DNA from: Streptomyces rishiriensis
GTDB lineage: Bacteria; Actinomycetota; Actinomycetes; Streptomycetales; Streptomycetaceae
Assembly: GCF_003112535.1 (NCBI RefSeq)
Contig: NZ_BEWA01000027.1
Span: 1-64,000 of the forward strand
Direction of reading: 5' to 3'
DNA: 64,000 bases
The position numbers and the translations under genes are program-made. The notes beneath the pieces are model-generated. The model was not told the origin of the DNA, made no database searches, and saw only the letters and a program-made list of their open reading frames with translations. Positions 26,230 to 35,718 of this stretch are shown piece after piece; positions within the stretch are counted from its first letter, which is position 1; each line of letters begins with the position of its first letter.

Positions 26230-27305
26230 CGAGCATGACCCAGCATGCCGAGCCGGCGGTGACCTCACCGCCGGCCCCCGGCCTCAAGGACACCGACGGG
26301 CGCAGCGCCGAACGGTCCATGATCGTAAGGCTGTTGGCCCGCCCCGACGTGGGCGTCTTCCTCGGTGCCGTGGCCGTCTACGTGTTCTTCCTGATCGCGG
26401 CGCCGCCGGTGCGCGACGCCAGCTCGATGGCGAACATCCTCTACCAGTCCTCCACCCTGGGCATCGTGACCGTCCCGGTGGCACTGCTGATGATCGGCGG
26501 CGAGTTCGACCTGTCGGCCGGCGTCGGGGTGATCACCTCGGCGCTGACCGCGAGCATGACCGCCTACCAGCTGAGCATGAACGTCTGGGTCGGCGTCATC
26601 GCCGCCCTGATCGCGTCGCTGGCGATCGGCTTCTTCAACGGCTGGATGGTCGTCAAGACCGGACTGCCGAGCTTCCTGGTCACCCTGGGCAGCTTTCTGA
26701 TCCTGCAAGGGGTCAACCTCGCGGTGACCAAGCTGGTCACCGGCAACGTCGCCACCGACGACATCAGCACCATGGACGGCTTCGACCAGGCCAAGAAGGT
26801 CTTCGCCTCCAGCTTCGACATCGGCGGCGTCCAGGTGAAGATCACCGTCTTCTGGTGGCTGTTGTTCGCGGCGATCGCCACCTGGGTGCTGCTGCGCACC
26901 AAGTACGGCAACTGGATCTTCGCGGTCGGCGGCAACAGGGAGTCGGCCCGCGCGGTCGGCGTTCCGGTCGCCTTCACGAAGATCTCGCTGTTCATGCTGG
27001 TCGGCGTCGGCGCCTGGTTCGTCGGCATGCACCAACTGTTCTCGTTCAACACCGTGCAGTCCGGCGAGGGCGTCGGCATCGAGCTGATCTACATCTCCGG
27101 CGCGGTGATCGGCGGCTGCCTGCTGACCGGCGGCGCCGGCTCGGCGATCGGCCCGGTCTTCGGCGCGTTCATGTTCGGCATGGTGCAGCAGGGCATCGTC
27201 TACGCCGGCTGGAATCCCGACTGGTTCAAGGCCTTCCTCGGCGTCATGCTCCTTGGCGCCGTCCTGATCAATCTGTGGGTCCAGCGCACAGCGACCCGGA
27301 GGTGA
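26226..27305 (+). CDS. Sugar/inositol ABC transporter permease
   Basis: A 359-residue BPD_transp_2 (RbsC-like) permease with about ten hydrophobic helices beginning near residue 35. Family blocks include PVALLMIGGEFDLSAGVGVI, GFFNGWMVVKTGLPSFLVTL, the NRESARAVGVPV loop and ISGAVIGGCLLTGGAGSAIG. The GTG start overlaps the stop of the binding-protein gene (GTGA), indicating translational coupling. It forms the membrane channel. Confidence 0.92.
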   Translation: MTSMTQHAEPAVTSPPAPGLKDTDGRSAERSMIVRLLARPDVGVFLGAVAVYVFFLIAAPPVRDASSMANILYQSSTLGIVTVPVALLMIGGEFDLSAGVGVITSALTASMTAYQLSMNVWVGVIAALIASLAIGFFNGWMVVKTGLPSFLVTLGSFLILQGVNLAVTKLVTGNVATDDISTMDGFDQAKKVFASSFDIGGVQVKITVFWWLLFAAIATWVLLRTKYGNWIFAVGGNRESARAVGVPVAFTKISLFMLVGVGAWFVGMHQLFSFNTVQSGEGVGIELIYISGAVIGGCLLTGGAGSAIGPVFGAFMFGMVQQGIVYAGWNPDWFKAFLGVMLLGAVLINLWVQRTATRR

Positions 27306-27310
27306 CCCGA

Positions 27311-28222
27311 ATGACAACCAACGAAACCGGCACCCACGGCGCTGTCCTCGCGGACAGGGCCCCCGAGAAGGACTCCCCGGTCGTCGAACTGCGCAACGCG
27401 GGCAAGGCGTACGGCAACATACGTGCCCTGCACGGGGTGAGCCTGACGGTGCATCCCGGCCAGGTGACCTGTGTGCTCGGCGACAACGGCGCCGGCAAGT
27501 CCACTCTCATCAAGATCATCTCCGGACTGCACCAGCACACCGAGGGCGAGTTCCTCGTCGACGGCGAACCGGTGCGCTTCTCCACCCCGCGCGAGGCGTT
27601 GGACAAGGGCATCGCGACCGTCTACCAGGACCTCGCCGTGGTCCCGCTGATGCCGGTGTGGCGCAACTTCTTCCTGGGCTCCGAGATGACCAAGGGCCCC
27701 TGGCCGTTGCGCCGCCTGGACATCGAGAGGATGAAGAAGACCGCCGACCACGAACTGCGCGAGATGGGCATCGTCCTGGACGACCTCGAACAGCCCATCG
27801 GCACCCTCTCCGGCGGTCAGCGCCAGTGCGTGGCCATCGCCCGCGCCGTCTACTTCGGCGCCCGCGTCCTGATCCTGGACGAACCCACCGCCGCCCTGGG
27901 CGTCAAGCAGTCCGGTGTCGTCCTCAAGTACGTGGCCGCCGCCCGCGACCGCGGACTCGGGGTCATCTTCATCACCCACAACCCGCACCACGCCTACATG
28001 GTCGGCGACCACTTCAGCGTGCTGCGCCTGGGCACGATGGAACTCTCCGCCGAGCGCAGCCAGATCACGCTCGAGGAGCTGACCAACCACATGGCGGGCG
28101 GCGCCGAACTCGCCGCGCTCAAGCACGAGTTGTCCCAGGTCCGCGGCGTCGACGTCGAGGAACTCCCCGAAGAGGCCGACCTCACCGCACCCGTGGCAGT
28201 CACCAAGGAAGCCGCCTCCTGA
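27311..28222 (+). CDS. Sugar/inositol ABC transporter ATP-binding protein
   Basis: A 303-residue ABC ATPase with one nucleotide-binding domain, like FrcA-type transporters rather than the double-domain RbsA. Walker A is GDNGAGKST, the Q-loop is in TVYQDLAVVP, the signature is LSGGQRQ, Walker B is ILDEPTAALG and the switch histidine is in FITHNPHHAY. A strong GGAGGTGA overlaps the permease stop five bases upstream. It powers the upstream importer. Confidence 0.93.
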   Translation: MTTNETGTHGAVLADRAPEKDSPVVELRNAGKAYGNIRALHGVSLTVHPGQVTCVLGDNGAGKSTLIKIISGLHQHTEGEFLVDGEPVRFSTPREALDKGIATVYQDLAVVPLMPVWRNFFLGSEMTKGPWPLRRLDIERMKKTADHELREMGIVLDDLEQPIGTLSGGQRQCVAIARAVYFGARVLILDEPTAALGVKQSGVVLKYVAAARDRGLGVIFITHNPHHAYMVGDHFSVLRLGTMELSAERSQITLEELTNHMAGGAELAALKHELSQVRGVDVEELPEEADLTAPVAVTKEAAS

Positions 28223-28338
28223 CAACCGTGGCGGCCAGCCCGGCCCACACGTCTCCGCCACCGACGGGCGCAACCGGCTCAGACGCCAAGTCCACCTCTC
28301 CACCCCCGGAGTCTCCGGAGCGAAGGGAAATCAGTGTC

Positions 28339-29316
28339 ATGCCGTTCGAAGTGCTGACCATTGGCCGCGTGGGAGTGGATGTCTATCCACTTCAGACCGG
28401 CGTGGGGCTGGCGGAGGTCACCTCGTTCGGCAAGTATCTCGGGGGTAGCCCGACCAATGTGGCGGTGGCCGCGTCCCGGTACGGGCACTCCTCGGCTGTG
28501 ATCACAAAGACGGGCAGGGACCCGTTCGGGGACTTCGTCCGACAGGCACTGGAGAGCTACGGCGTCGACAGCCGGTTCGTCGGTACGTCGGACATCGCAC
28601 CGACGCCGGTGACCTTCTGCGAGATCTTCCCACCGGATGACTTCCCGCTGTACTTCTACCGGCTCCCGAAGGCCCCCGACCTGGACATCACCGCTGGTGA
28701 GCTGGACCTGGGGGCAGTACGGGACGCGGCGGTCCTCTGGGTGACAGGTACCGGGCTCAGCGAGGAACCGAGCCGCTCGGCCACGTTGGCCGCCCTCGCT
28801 CACCGGGGCAAGGCGGGGACGACGGTCTTCGACCTGGACTGGCGGCCGATGTTCTAGGCCGACCCGAACCAGGCGCGCGGGTTCTACGCGCAGGCCCTGC
28901 GGCACACGACGGTTGCTGTGGGCAACCTTGACGAGTGCGAGGTGGCCACCGGTGAGCGTGAGCCGTATGCGGCGGCGAAGGCGCTACTGGCCGCCGGAGT
29001 GGAGCTGGCCATAGTCAAGCAGGGCCCCAAGGGGGTCCTGGCCATAGACCGGGACGGTGCTACCGCCGAGATCCCGCCGGTTCCGGTGGAGGTCGTCAAC
29101 GGGCTCGGCGCCGGAGACGCCTTCGGCGGCGCGCTGTGCCACGGCCTGCTGTCGGGCTGGGACACCCGCCGCACCGTGATCTTCGCCAACGCCGCCGGCG
29201 CCATTGTCGCGAGCCGACTTTCCTGCTCCGACGCGATGCCGACCGAGGCCGAGGTCGACGCCAAGCTCGGCGAGGCGGCCGGAACATCCACCAACGACTC
29301 CCAGCAAGAGGTGTGA
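28339..29316 (+). pseudogene. iolC: 5-dehydro-2-deoxygluconokinase gene interrupted by an in-frame amber codon
   Basis: A PfkB/ribokinase-family gene of 325 codons. The first part has GRVGVDVYPLQTGVGL, GGSPTNVAVAASRYG and FDLDWRPMF, then TAG at codon 173 (28855-28857), where relatives have Trp. The same frame continues without a gap as ADPNQARGFYAQALRHTTVA through the catalytic NGLGAGDAFGGAL signature to the normal stop. One G-to-A change (TGG to TAG) explains it. IolC phosphorylates 5-dehydro-2-deoxy-D-gluconate. As read, the product loses its ATP site unless the stop is suppressed or a base-call error. Confidence 0.85.
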
Positions 29317-29320
29317 CGAC

Positions 29321-30193
29321 GTGCTGTCCGAGAATGTGAGCCGGATCGTGAACGCCCGGGTGGGCGACCCCGGCGCCGTCGCGGCCGCCGCAGCGCGCCG
29401 GGTGAAGGCTCCCTCCCTGCTCGGCGAGCACGGCAAGGCGATGATCATCGCCGCCGACCACCCTGCCCGCGGCGCCAACGGCGTCGGCGGGGACCCGAAT
29501 GCGATGGCGGACCGGTTCGAACTGCTGGAGCGCCTGTGCATCGCGCTGGAACGGCCCGGCGTGACCGGTGTCCTGGGAACCGCGGACATCCTCGAGGACC
29601 TGCTGCTGCTCGGCGTGCTGGACGGTAAGAGCGTCTTCGGCTCCATGAACCGGGCGGGCCTGGCCGGGTCGGTGTTCGAGATCGATGACCGGTTCACCGG
29701 CTACGACGCCGCCACGATCGCCGCGATGGGCTTCGACGGCGGCAAGATGCTCACCCGCATCGCGCTGGGCGACCCCGCCACACCGGCCGCCCTGGAGAAC
29801 AGCGCCCGAGCGATCGACGAGCTCAATGACCGTCAGCTCATCGCGATGGTCGAGCCGTTCCTGTCCGCCTGGCAGGACGGGAAGATCCGCAACGATCTGT
29901 CCACCGATGCCGTCGTCAAGTCCGTCACCATCGCCTCGGGGCTCGGCCGGCGTACCGCCTACACCTGGCTCAAGCTTCCGGTGGTGGAGGACATGGGACG
30001 GGTGCTGGCCTCTTCCACCCTCCCGGCGCTGCTGCTGGGCGGCGAGGTCAAGGACGCGGACGCGGCCTTCGCCTCATGGGGCAAGGCGCTCAAGCAGCCG
30101 ACCGCGCAGGGGCTCGTCGTGGGCCGGTCTCTGCTCTACCCCTCGAACGGTGACGTCGCCGGTGCGGTGGACAAGGCGGTGAGCCTGCTGTGA
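29321..30193 (+). CDS. Class I aldolase-like (DeoC/LacD family, Cgl0159-like) protein
   Basis: A 290-residue TIM-barrel protein found between iolC and iolB in actinomycete iol clusters. Visible blocks are KAMIIAADHPARGANGVGGD, GTADILEDLLLLGVLDGKSV, GGKMLTRIALGDP and KLPVVEDMGRVLASSTLP. The role is probably the aldolase step on 5-dehydro-2-deoxygluconate 6-phosphate (the IolJ function), by context. The GTG start is set by GAGGTG seven bases upstream, overlapping the iolC end. Confidence 0.8.
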   Translation: MLSENVSRIVNARVGDPGAVAAAAARRVKAPSLLGEHGKAMIIAADHPARGANGVGGDPNAMADRFELLERLCIALERPGVTGVLGTADILEDLLLLGVLDGKSVFGSMNRAGLAGSVFEIDDRFTGYDAATIAAMGFDGGKMLTRIALGDPATPAALENSARAIDELNDRQLIAMVEPFLSAWQDGKIRNDLSTDAVVKSVTIASGLGRRTAYTWLKLPVVEDMGRVLASSTLPALLLGGEVKDADAAFASWGKALKQPTAQGLVVGRSLLYPSNGDVAGAVDKAVSLL

Positions 30194-31063
30194 GCAAGTA
30201 CCACCTGCCGTCGGGGGCTTCTTCCGATGGCCCCTATGACCTCCTGGTCACGCCGGAGTCGGCGGGCTGGGGATACTCCGGCCTGAGGATCCTGACCCTC
30301 AGGCCTGGCGAGGCACACGCCGTGTCCACCGGCGACTCCGAGTTCCTGGTCCTGCCGCTGACGGGCTCCTGCACCGTCAGCACGGCCGGCAGCGTCTTCG
30401 AACTCACCGGTCGGACAGGCGTGTTCGCCTCGGTCACCGACTTCGCCTACCTCCCCCGCGAGTCGGAGGCTCTGATCAGCAGTGCGGCCGGCGGCCGGTT
30501 CGCACTGCCCAGCGCCCGTACCGGGCGGAGCTCACTCTCCGCCCGGTACGGGTCCAAAGAGAACGTGCCCGTGGAACCTGCGCGGTGCCGGGGCCTGCTC
30601 AAGGCAGGTGAACAACTACTGCCTGCCGGGTACCTTCGAGGCCGAGCAACTGCTGGTCTGCGAGGTCCTCACACCCGGCGGCAACTGGTCGTCGTATCCG
30701 CCGCACAAGCACGACCAGGCCCGGCCCAGCCAGCAGTCGGAGCTGGAGGAGATCTATTACTTCGAGGTCTCCGGCGGCGAGAGCGGCTTCGGCTATCAGC
30801 GGGTGTACGGGACCAACGAGCGGCCGATCGACGTGCTGGCCGAGGCGCGTTCCGGGGACGCGGTGCTGATCCCGCACGGCTGGCACGGTCCGTCCGTCGC
30901 CGCGCCCGGCTACGACCTCTACTACCTCAACGTCATGGCCGGTCCCGGCCCAGACCGTGCCTGGCTGATCTGCGACGACCCCGCCCAAGGCTGCGTGCGT
31001 TCGACCTGGGACGCCCAGGACATCGATGACCGGCTGCCGTTCGCGGCCGAGGAGAACCACTGA
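30190..31063 (+). pseudogene. iolB: 5-deoxy-glucuronate isomerase gene with +1 frameshift
   Basis: The GTG start overlaps the stop of the aldolase gene (GTGA). The first frame encodes the N-terminal cupin half (YDLLVTPESAGWGYSGLRIL, ending KENVPVE). At 30577-30578 the sequence has GAACCTG where GAACTG would continue as LRGAGACSRQVNNYCLPGTF; the remainder runs in the next frame through PPHKHDQ, ELEEIYYFEVSGGESGFGYQ and HGWHGPSVAAPGYDLYYLNV to 31063. Removing one C restores 290 residues. IolB isomerises 5-deoxy-glucuronate. Real mutation or base-call error cannot be separated here. Confidence 0.85.
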
Positions 31064-32946
31064 TGAACACGATCAGACTGACCACGGCTCAGGCCCTGGT
31101 GCGTTTCCTGGCGAACCAGTACAGCGAGCGCGACGGACGGGAGCAGCGCCTCATCCCCGGGGTGTGGGGGATCTTCGGGCACGGCAACGTGGCCGGCATC
31201 GGCCAGGCGCTGCTGCAGGCGGCCACGACCGGCGAGGCCGACCTGCCCTACTACCTCGCCCGCAACGAACAGGGCATGGTCCACGCCTCGGTGGCCTACG
31301 CCAAGATGCGCGACCGACTGGCCACCTTCGCCTGCACCGCCTCCACCGGGCCGGGTTCGACGAACATGATCACCGGCGCGGCGCTGGCCACCACGAACCG
31401 GCTGCCGGTCCTGCTGCTGCCCTCTGACATGTTCGCCACCCGCGCCGCCGACCCGGTGCTGCAGCAACTGGAGGACACCCGCGGCGGGGACGTCACCGTC
31501 AACGACGCCTTCCGCGCCGTATCGAAGTACTTCGACCGCATCTCGCGGCCCGAGCAGCTCATCCCGGCCGCCCTTGCGGCCATGCGGGTGCTGACCGACC
31601 CGGTCGAGACAGGTGCCGTCACCCTCGCGTTGCCGCAGGACGTGCAGGCCGAGGCGTACGACTGGCCGGTGTCGTTCTTCCGGCGGCGGGTGTGGCACGT
31701 GGGCCGCCCGGTGCCGGAGGCGGCCGCCGTCGAGCGGGCCGCCCGTCTGCTGCGCAATGCCCGCAAGCCGCTGATCGTGGCGGGCGGCGGTGCCGTGTAC
31801 TCCGGTGCGGAGACCGTGCTGCGCGCGTTTGCCGAAGCCACCGGGATCCCGGTCGCTGATACCCACGCCGGCAAGGGCGCCGTCCCCTGGGACCACCCGT
31901 ACGCGGTCGGCGGCATCGGATCGACGGGGTCGTACGCGGCGAACGAGCTGGCGCGTGAGGCTGACGTCGTCGTGGGTATCGGCACGCGGTACTCGGACTT
32001 CACCACCGCCAGCCACACCGGCTTCGGCAATCCGGACGTCACCTTCGTCAATCTCAACGTGGCCCGCCTGGACGCCGTCAAGCACTCGGCGGAGCCGTTG
32101 GTCGCCGACGCCCGGCTCGGCATCCAGGCCCTCTCCGGAGCGCTGGACGGCTGGGAGGTCGAGGAGACCTACCGCCGTCACATCCGCCGGCTGATCGCCC
32201 GGACGCGGCAGATCGAGGACGAGTGCTTTGCTCCCGAGCGGAACACCAGTGATCTGCCCGCCCAGACGCAGATCCTCGGCGCCCTGAACGAGGTCCTCGG
32301 CGACCGTGACGTGGTCATCAACGCTGCCGGCTCCATGCCCGGCGACCTGCAGCAGCTGTGGCGCGCCAGAGACCCGAAGGCTTACCACGTCGAATACGCC
32401 TATTCCTGCATGGGATATGAGGTCGCCGCCGGTGCCGGTGCCAAGATGGCCGACCCGACCCGCGAGGTCGTCGTGCTGGTCGGCGACGGCTCGTACCTGA
32501 TGATGGCCCAGGAGATCGTCACCATGGTCTCCGAGGGACTGAAGGTCATCATCGTGCTTGTCCAGAACCACGGCTTCGCGTCGATCGGTTCGCTGTCCGA
32601 GTCACTCGGCAGCCAGCGCTTCGGCACCAAGTACCGCTTCCGCGACGGTGATTCGGGCCTACTGGATGGCGACGTCCTCCCGGTCGACCTCGCCGCCAAC
32701 GCCTCCTCCCTCGGCGCGGACGTCCTGCACGCCACGTCGGTGGAGGAGTTCCGGGCGGCGATGGAGAAGGCCAAGGCCGCCACCCGCACGACCGTCGTCC
32801 ACGTCGAGACCGACCTCTACGGCCCCAACCCGCCTGGCCACGGCTGGTGGGACGTCCCCGTCAGCCAGACCTCCGCTCTCGACACCACGCGCTCCGCTTA
32901 CGAGACGTACGCCGCTCAGAAGCAGAACCAGCGCCACTACCTGTAA
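31063..32946 (+). CDS. iolD: 3D-(3,5/4)-trihydroxycyclohexane-1,2-dione hydrolase
   Basis: A 627-residue thiamine-diphosphate enzyme. The N-terminal ThDP pyrimidine-binding domain has ARNEQGMVHASVAYAKM with the conserved Glu, and TGPGSTNMITGAALATTNRL. The C-terminal domain has the GDGSYLMMAQEIVTM and QNHGFASIG ThDP/Mg motif. The start codon overlaps the iolB stop (TGATGA). IolD opens the ring of the inositol-derived diketone. Full length and undamaged. Confidence 0.95.
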   Translation: MNTIRLTTAQALVRFLANQYSERDGREQRLIPGVWGIFGHGNVAGIGQALLQAATTGEADLPYYLARNEQGMVHASVAYAKMRDRLATFACTASTGPGSTNMITGAALATTNRLPVLLLPSDMFATRAADPVLQQLEDTRGGDVTVNDAFRAVSKYFDRISRPEQLIPAALAAMRVLTDPVETGAVTLALPQDVQAEAYDWPVSFFRRRVWHVGRPVPEAAAVERAARLLRNARKPLIVAGGGAVYSGAETVLRAFAEATGIPVADTHAGKGAVPWDHPYAVGGIGSTGSYAANELAREADVVVGIGTRYSDFTTASHTGFGNPDVTFVNLNVARLDAVKHSAEPLVADARLGIQALSGALDGWEVEETYRRHIRRLIARTRQIEDECFAPERNTSDLPAQTQILGALNEVLGDRDVVINAAGSMPGDLQQLWRARDPKAYHVEYAYSCMGYEVAAGAGAKMADPTREVVVLVGDGSYLMMAQEIVTMVSEGLKVIIVLVQNHGFASIGSLSESLGSQRFGTKYRFRDGDSGLLDGDVLPVDLAANASSLGADVLHATSVEEFRAAMEKAKAATRTTVVHVETDLYGPNPPGHGWWDVPVSQTSALDTTRSAYETYAAQKQNQRHYL

Positions 32947-32975
32947 GTCCCGTCCCCGAAAAGGAAACCCGCACC

Positions 32976-34478
32976 GTGACCACCATCCAGCACTGGATCA
33001 ACGGCGCTCCCGTCCAGGGCACCGCCACGGCCACCCAGCCGGTCTTCAATCCGGCCACCGGCGCCGAGCAGGCCCAGGTCGTCCTCGGCGGCGCGGCCGA
33101 CGTGGACGCGGCCGTCCAGGCTGCCTCTGCCGCCTTCGAGACCTGGTCGGAATCGTCGCTCACCCAGCGCACGCAGGTGATGTTCGCCTTCCGCCAGCTG
33201 CTCCTCGAGCACGAGGAGGAGCTGGGCAGGATCATCTCCGCCGAGCACGGCAAGACCGTCGACGACGCCCGCGGCGAGATCACCCGGGGCCGCGAGGTCG
33301 TCGAGTTCGCCTGCGGCCTCGGCGACATCCTCAAGGGCTCCTTCTCCGACCAGGTCTCGCGTGGCGTGGATGTGCACAACTTCCGCCAGCCCCTCGGCGT
33401 CGTCGCCGGCATCACCCCGTTCAACTTCCCCGCGATGGTGCCGCTGTGGATGCACCCCATGGCCATCGCCACCGGCAACACCTTCATCCTGAAGCCGAGT
33501 GAGCGCGACCCGTCGGCCGCGAACTTCGTCGCCGAGCTGTATAAGAAGGCCGCACTGCCCGACGGTGTCTTCAACGTGGTGCACGGTGGCAAGGACGCGG
33601 TCGACGCGATCCTCACCCACCCCGGCATCGAGGCCGTCTCCTTCGTCGGGTCGACGCCGATCGCCAAGTACGTGCACGAACAGGCCACCGCGCACGGCAA
33701 GCGCGTCCAGGCCCTCGGCGGCGCCAAGAACCACGCCGTCGTCCTGCCCGACGCCGACCTCGAATTCGCCGCCAACCACATCACCGCCGGCGCCTACGGC
33801 TCCGCCGGCGAGCGCTGCATGGCCGTCTCCGTCGCCGTCGCCGTCGGCGACGCCGCCGACGGACTCGTGCAGGTGCTGGAGCGCAAGGCCCGCGAGGTGA
33901 AGGTCGGCCCCGGTGACCAGCCCGGCACCGAGATGGGGCCGCTGGTCACCAAGGCCGCCCAGGAGCGCGTCGAGAGCTCGGTCGGCGTCGCCGCCACCCA
34001 GGGCGCCACCGTCGTCGTCGACGGCCGCGGTCTCAAGCTCGACGACCCCGCCTACGCCGAGGGCTTCTTCACCGGCCCCTCCCTCCTGGACCACGTCACC
34101 ACCGAGATGGCGGCGTACAAGGAGGAACTCTTCGGCCCGGTGCTGGCGATCCTCCGAGTCGAGACCCTGGACGAGGCGATCGACGTCATCAACGCCAACC
34201 CCTACGGCAACGGCACCGCCCTGTTCACCGCCTCCGGCGAAGCAGCCCGCCGCTTCCAGCGCCACATCAAGGTCGGCATGATCGGCATCAACGTACCGGT
34301 GCCCGTCCCGATGTCCTACTACTCCTTCGGCGGCTGGAAGGACTCCCTCATCGGCGACTCCCCCATCCACGGCCCCGAAGGCATCCGCTTCTACACCCGC
34401 CCCAAGGTCGTCACCACTCGCTGGCCCCAGCCCAAGCAGCAGGTCAGCGCGGGCTTCACCTTCCCCACCTCCAACTGA
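32976..34478 (+). CDS. iolA: Methylmalonate-semialdehyde dehydrogenase (CoA-acylating)
   Basis: A 500-residue aldehyde dehydrogenase. The MMSDH subtype is shown by ITPFNFPAMVPLWMHPMAIA, the ALGGAKNHAVVLPDADLE segment replacing the usual Glu general base, and the catalytic cysteine in GSAGERCMAVSVAV. It converts malonate or methylmalonate semialdehyde to acetyl-CoA or propionyl-CoA, the last step of inositol and valine breakdown. The GTG start follows AAAAGGAAA. prpE and 3-hydroxyisobutyryl-CoA hydrolase elsewhere in the window fit the same C3 metabolism. Confidence 0.95.
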   Translation: MTTIQHWINGAPVQGTATATQPVFNPATGAEQAQVVLGGAADVDAAVQAASAAFETWSESSLTQRTQVMFAFRQLLLEHEEELGRIISAEHGKTVDDARGEITRGREVVEFACGLGDILKGSFSDQVSRGVDVHNFRQPLGVVAGITPFNFPAMVPLWMHPMAIATGNTFILKPSERDPSAANFVAELYKKAALPDGVFNVVHGGKDAVDAILTHPGIEAVSFVGSTPIAKYVHEQATAHGKRVQALGGAKNHAVVLPDADLEFAANHITAGAYGSAGERCMAVSVAVAVGDAADGLVQVLERKAREVKVGPGDQPGTEMGPLVTKAAQERVESSVGVAATQGATVVVDGRGLKLDDPAYAEGFFTGPSLLDHVTTEMAAYKEELFGPVLAILRVETLDEAIDVINANPYGNGTALFTASGEAARRFQRHIKVGMIGINVPVPVPMSYYSFGGWKDSLIGDSPIHGPEGIRFYTRPKVVTTRWPQPKQQVSAGFTFPTSN

Positions 34479-34509
34479 GTTTTCCGTGCCGCTCTCCGAA
34501 GGACACACC

Positions 34510-35493
34510 ATGGCAACGGCGCCACCTCCCTTCCGCACCACTGCGGGCAACCTCTGCCTGGGCTCGGCCCCCGACTCGTGGGGCGTCTGGTTCCCCGAGG
34601 ACGAGCACCAGGTGCCGTACACCCGCTTCCTCGACGAACTCGCCCAGGCCGGCTACGAGTGGCTGGAGCTCGGCCCCTACGGCTACCTCCCCACCGACCC
34701 GCAGCGCCTCAAGGACGAACTCGACGCCCGCGGCCTGCAGGTCTCCGGCGGCACCGTCTTCGGTGCGCTGCACCGCCCCGAGGCCTGGGACGACATGCTC
34801 GCCCACGTCCGGCAGATCGCCGGCCTGACCGCCGCCGCCGGCGCCCACCACCTCGTCTTCATCCCGCCCATGTTCCGGGACGAGAAGACGGGCGCGTTCA
34901 CCGAGTCGCCCGAGCTGACCGCCGAACAGTGGGCGGGCTTCGGCAGGGCCGCCGACCGGCTCGGCAAGCTGCTGCTCGACGAGTACGACGTACGCCTCGT
35001 CATCCATCCGCACGCCGACAGCCACATCCAGACCCAGCCCGAGATCGAACGGCTGCTGAACGAGTCCGACCCCCGCTACACCAACCTCTGCCTGGACACC
35101 GGCCACGTCGCCTACGGCGGCGGCGACAACCTCGACCTCATCCGCCGCTTCGGCGAACGCGTCGGCTACGTCCACATCAAGCAGATGGACCCCGCCGTCC
35201 TGGCCCAGGTCGCCGCCGAAAACCTCTCCTTCGGCGAGGCCGTCAAGCGCGGGGTGTGCGTCTCCCCGCCCGCCGGCGTGCCCAACCCCGCCGACATCGT
35301 CACCGCACTCGCCACCCTCGACGCCGAGCTGTTCGTGATCGTCGAACAAGACCTCTACCCCTGCGCACCCGAGGTGCCGCTGCCCATCGCCGTCAGCACG
35401 CGCGAGCACCTGGCCGGCTGCGGCCTGACCGGCACCCGACGCCCGAGACTGACGCTCCCTGCCGACGAGCAGCCGAGCAGAGCCCCCGAGTAA
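34510..35493 (+). CDS. iolE: IolE-like sugar phosphate isomerase/epimerase (TIM barrel)
   Basis: A 327-residue xylose-isomerase-like TIM barrel. It begins with GSAPDSWGVWFPEDEHQVPY, typical of inosose dehydratase (IolE), and has metal-ligand segments HPHADSHIQTQPEIERLL, CLDTGHVAYGGGDNLDLI and VHIKQMDP. It probably dehydrates scyllo-inosose (2-keto-myo-inositol). The ATG after GAAGGA is chosen over an upstream in-frame ATG. It is the last gene of the main iol operon, 31 bases after iolA. Confidence 0.82.
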   Translation: MATAPPPFRTTAGNLCLGSAPDSWGVWFPEDEHQVPYTRFLDELAQAGYEWLELGPYGYLPTDPQRLKDELDARGLQVSGGTVFGALHRPEAWDDMLAHVRQIAGLTAAAGAHHLVFIPPMFRDEKTGAFTESPELTAEQWAGFGRAADRLGKLLLDEYDVRLVIHPHADSHIQTQPEIERLLNESDPRYTNLCLDTGHVAYGGGDNLDLIRRFGERVGYVHIKQMDPAVLAQVAAENLSFGEAVKRGVCVSPPAGVPNPADIVTALATLDAELFVIVEQDLYPCAPEVPLPIAVSTREHLAGCGLTGTRRPRLTLPADEQPSRAPE

Positions 35494-35598
35494 CCAAGCC
35501 ACCGGCTCGCGCGGTGGCCGGCCCATGGGGACCCCCGGCGCAGTTGACGCGCCGTGGCGGGCTTCTACGCGGTGCCGACGGCTTCCGCGCGAGATTGC

Positions 35599-35610
35599 TA
35601 GAACGTTACA
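35599..35610. promoter_or_regulatory. Partial LacI-type operator
   Basis: TAGAACGTTACA matches 10 of 12 positions of TAGAACGTTCTA and is 75 bases upstream of a perfect copy, close to seven helical turns, so looping between the two is possible. Confidence 0.5.
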
Positions 35611-35673
35611 GGCTTCATGGCCACCGGACACTTGACAGCGGCTCATGGTGACTGGCGTACTGGTCAGAGTATA

Positions 35674-35685
35674 TAGAACGTTCTA
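35674..35685. promoter_or_regulatory. LacI-type operator (perfect TAGAACGTTCTA)
   Basis: A perfect 12-bp palindrome 34 bases before the isomerase gene at 35719, on top of the likely promoter of the isomerase-iolG unit. Confidence 0.75.
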
Positions 35686-35718
35686 GTTTCCGGTCGTCCG
35701 GAGATGAGGAGAACCACG

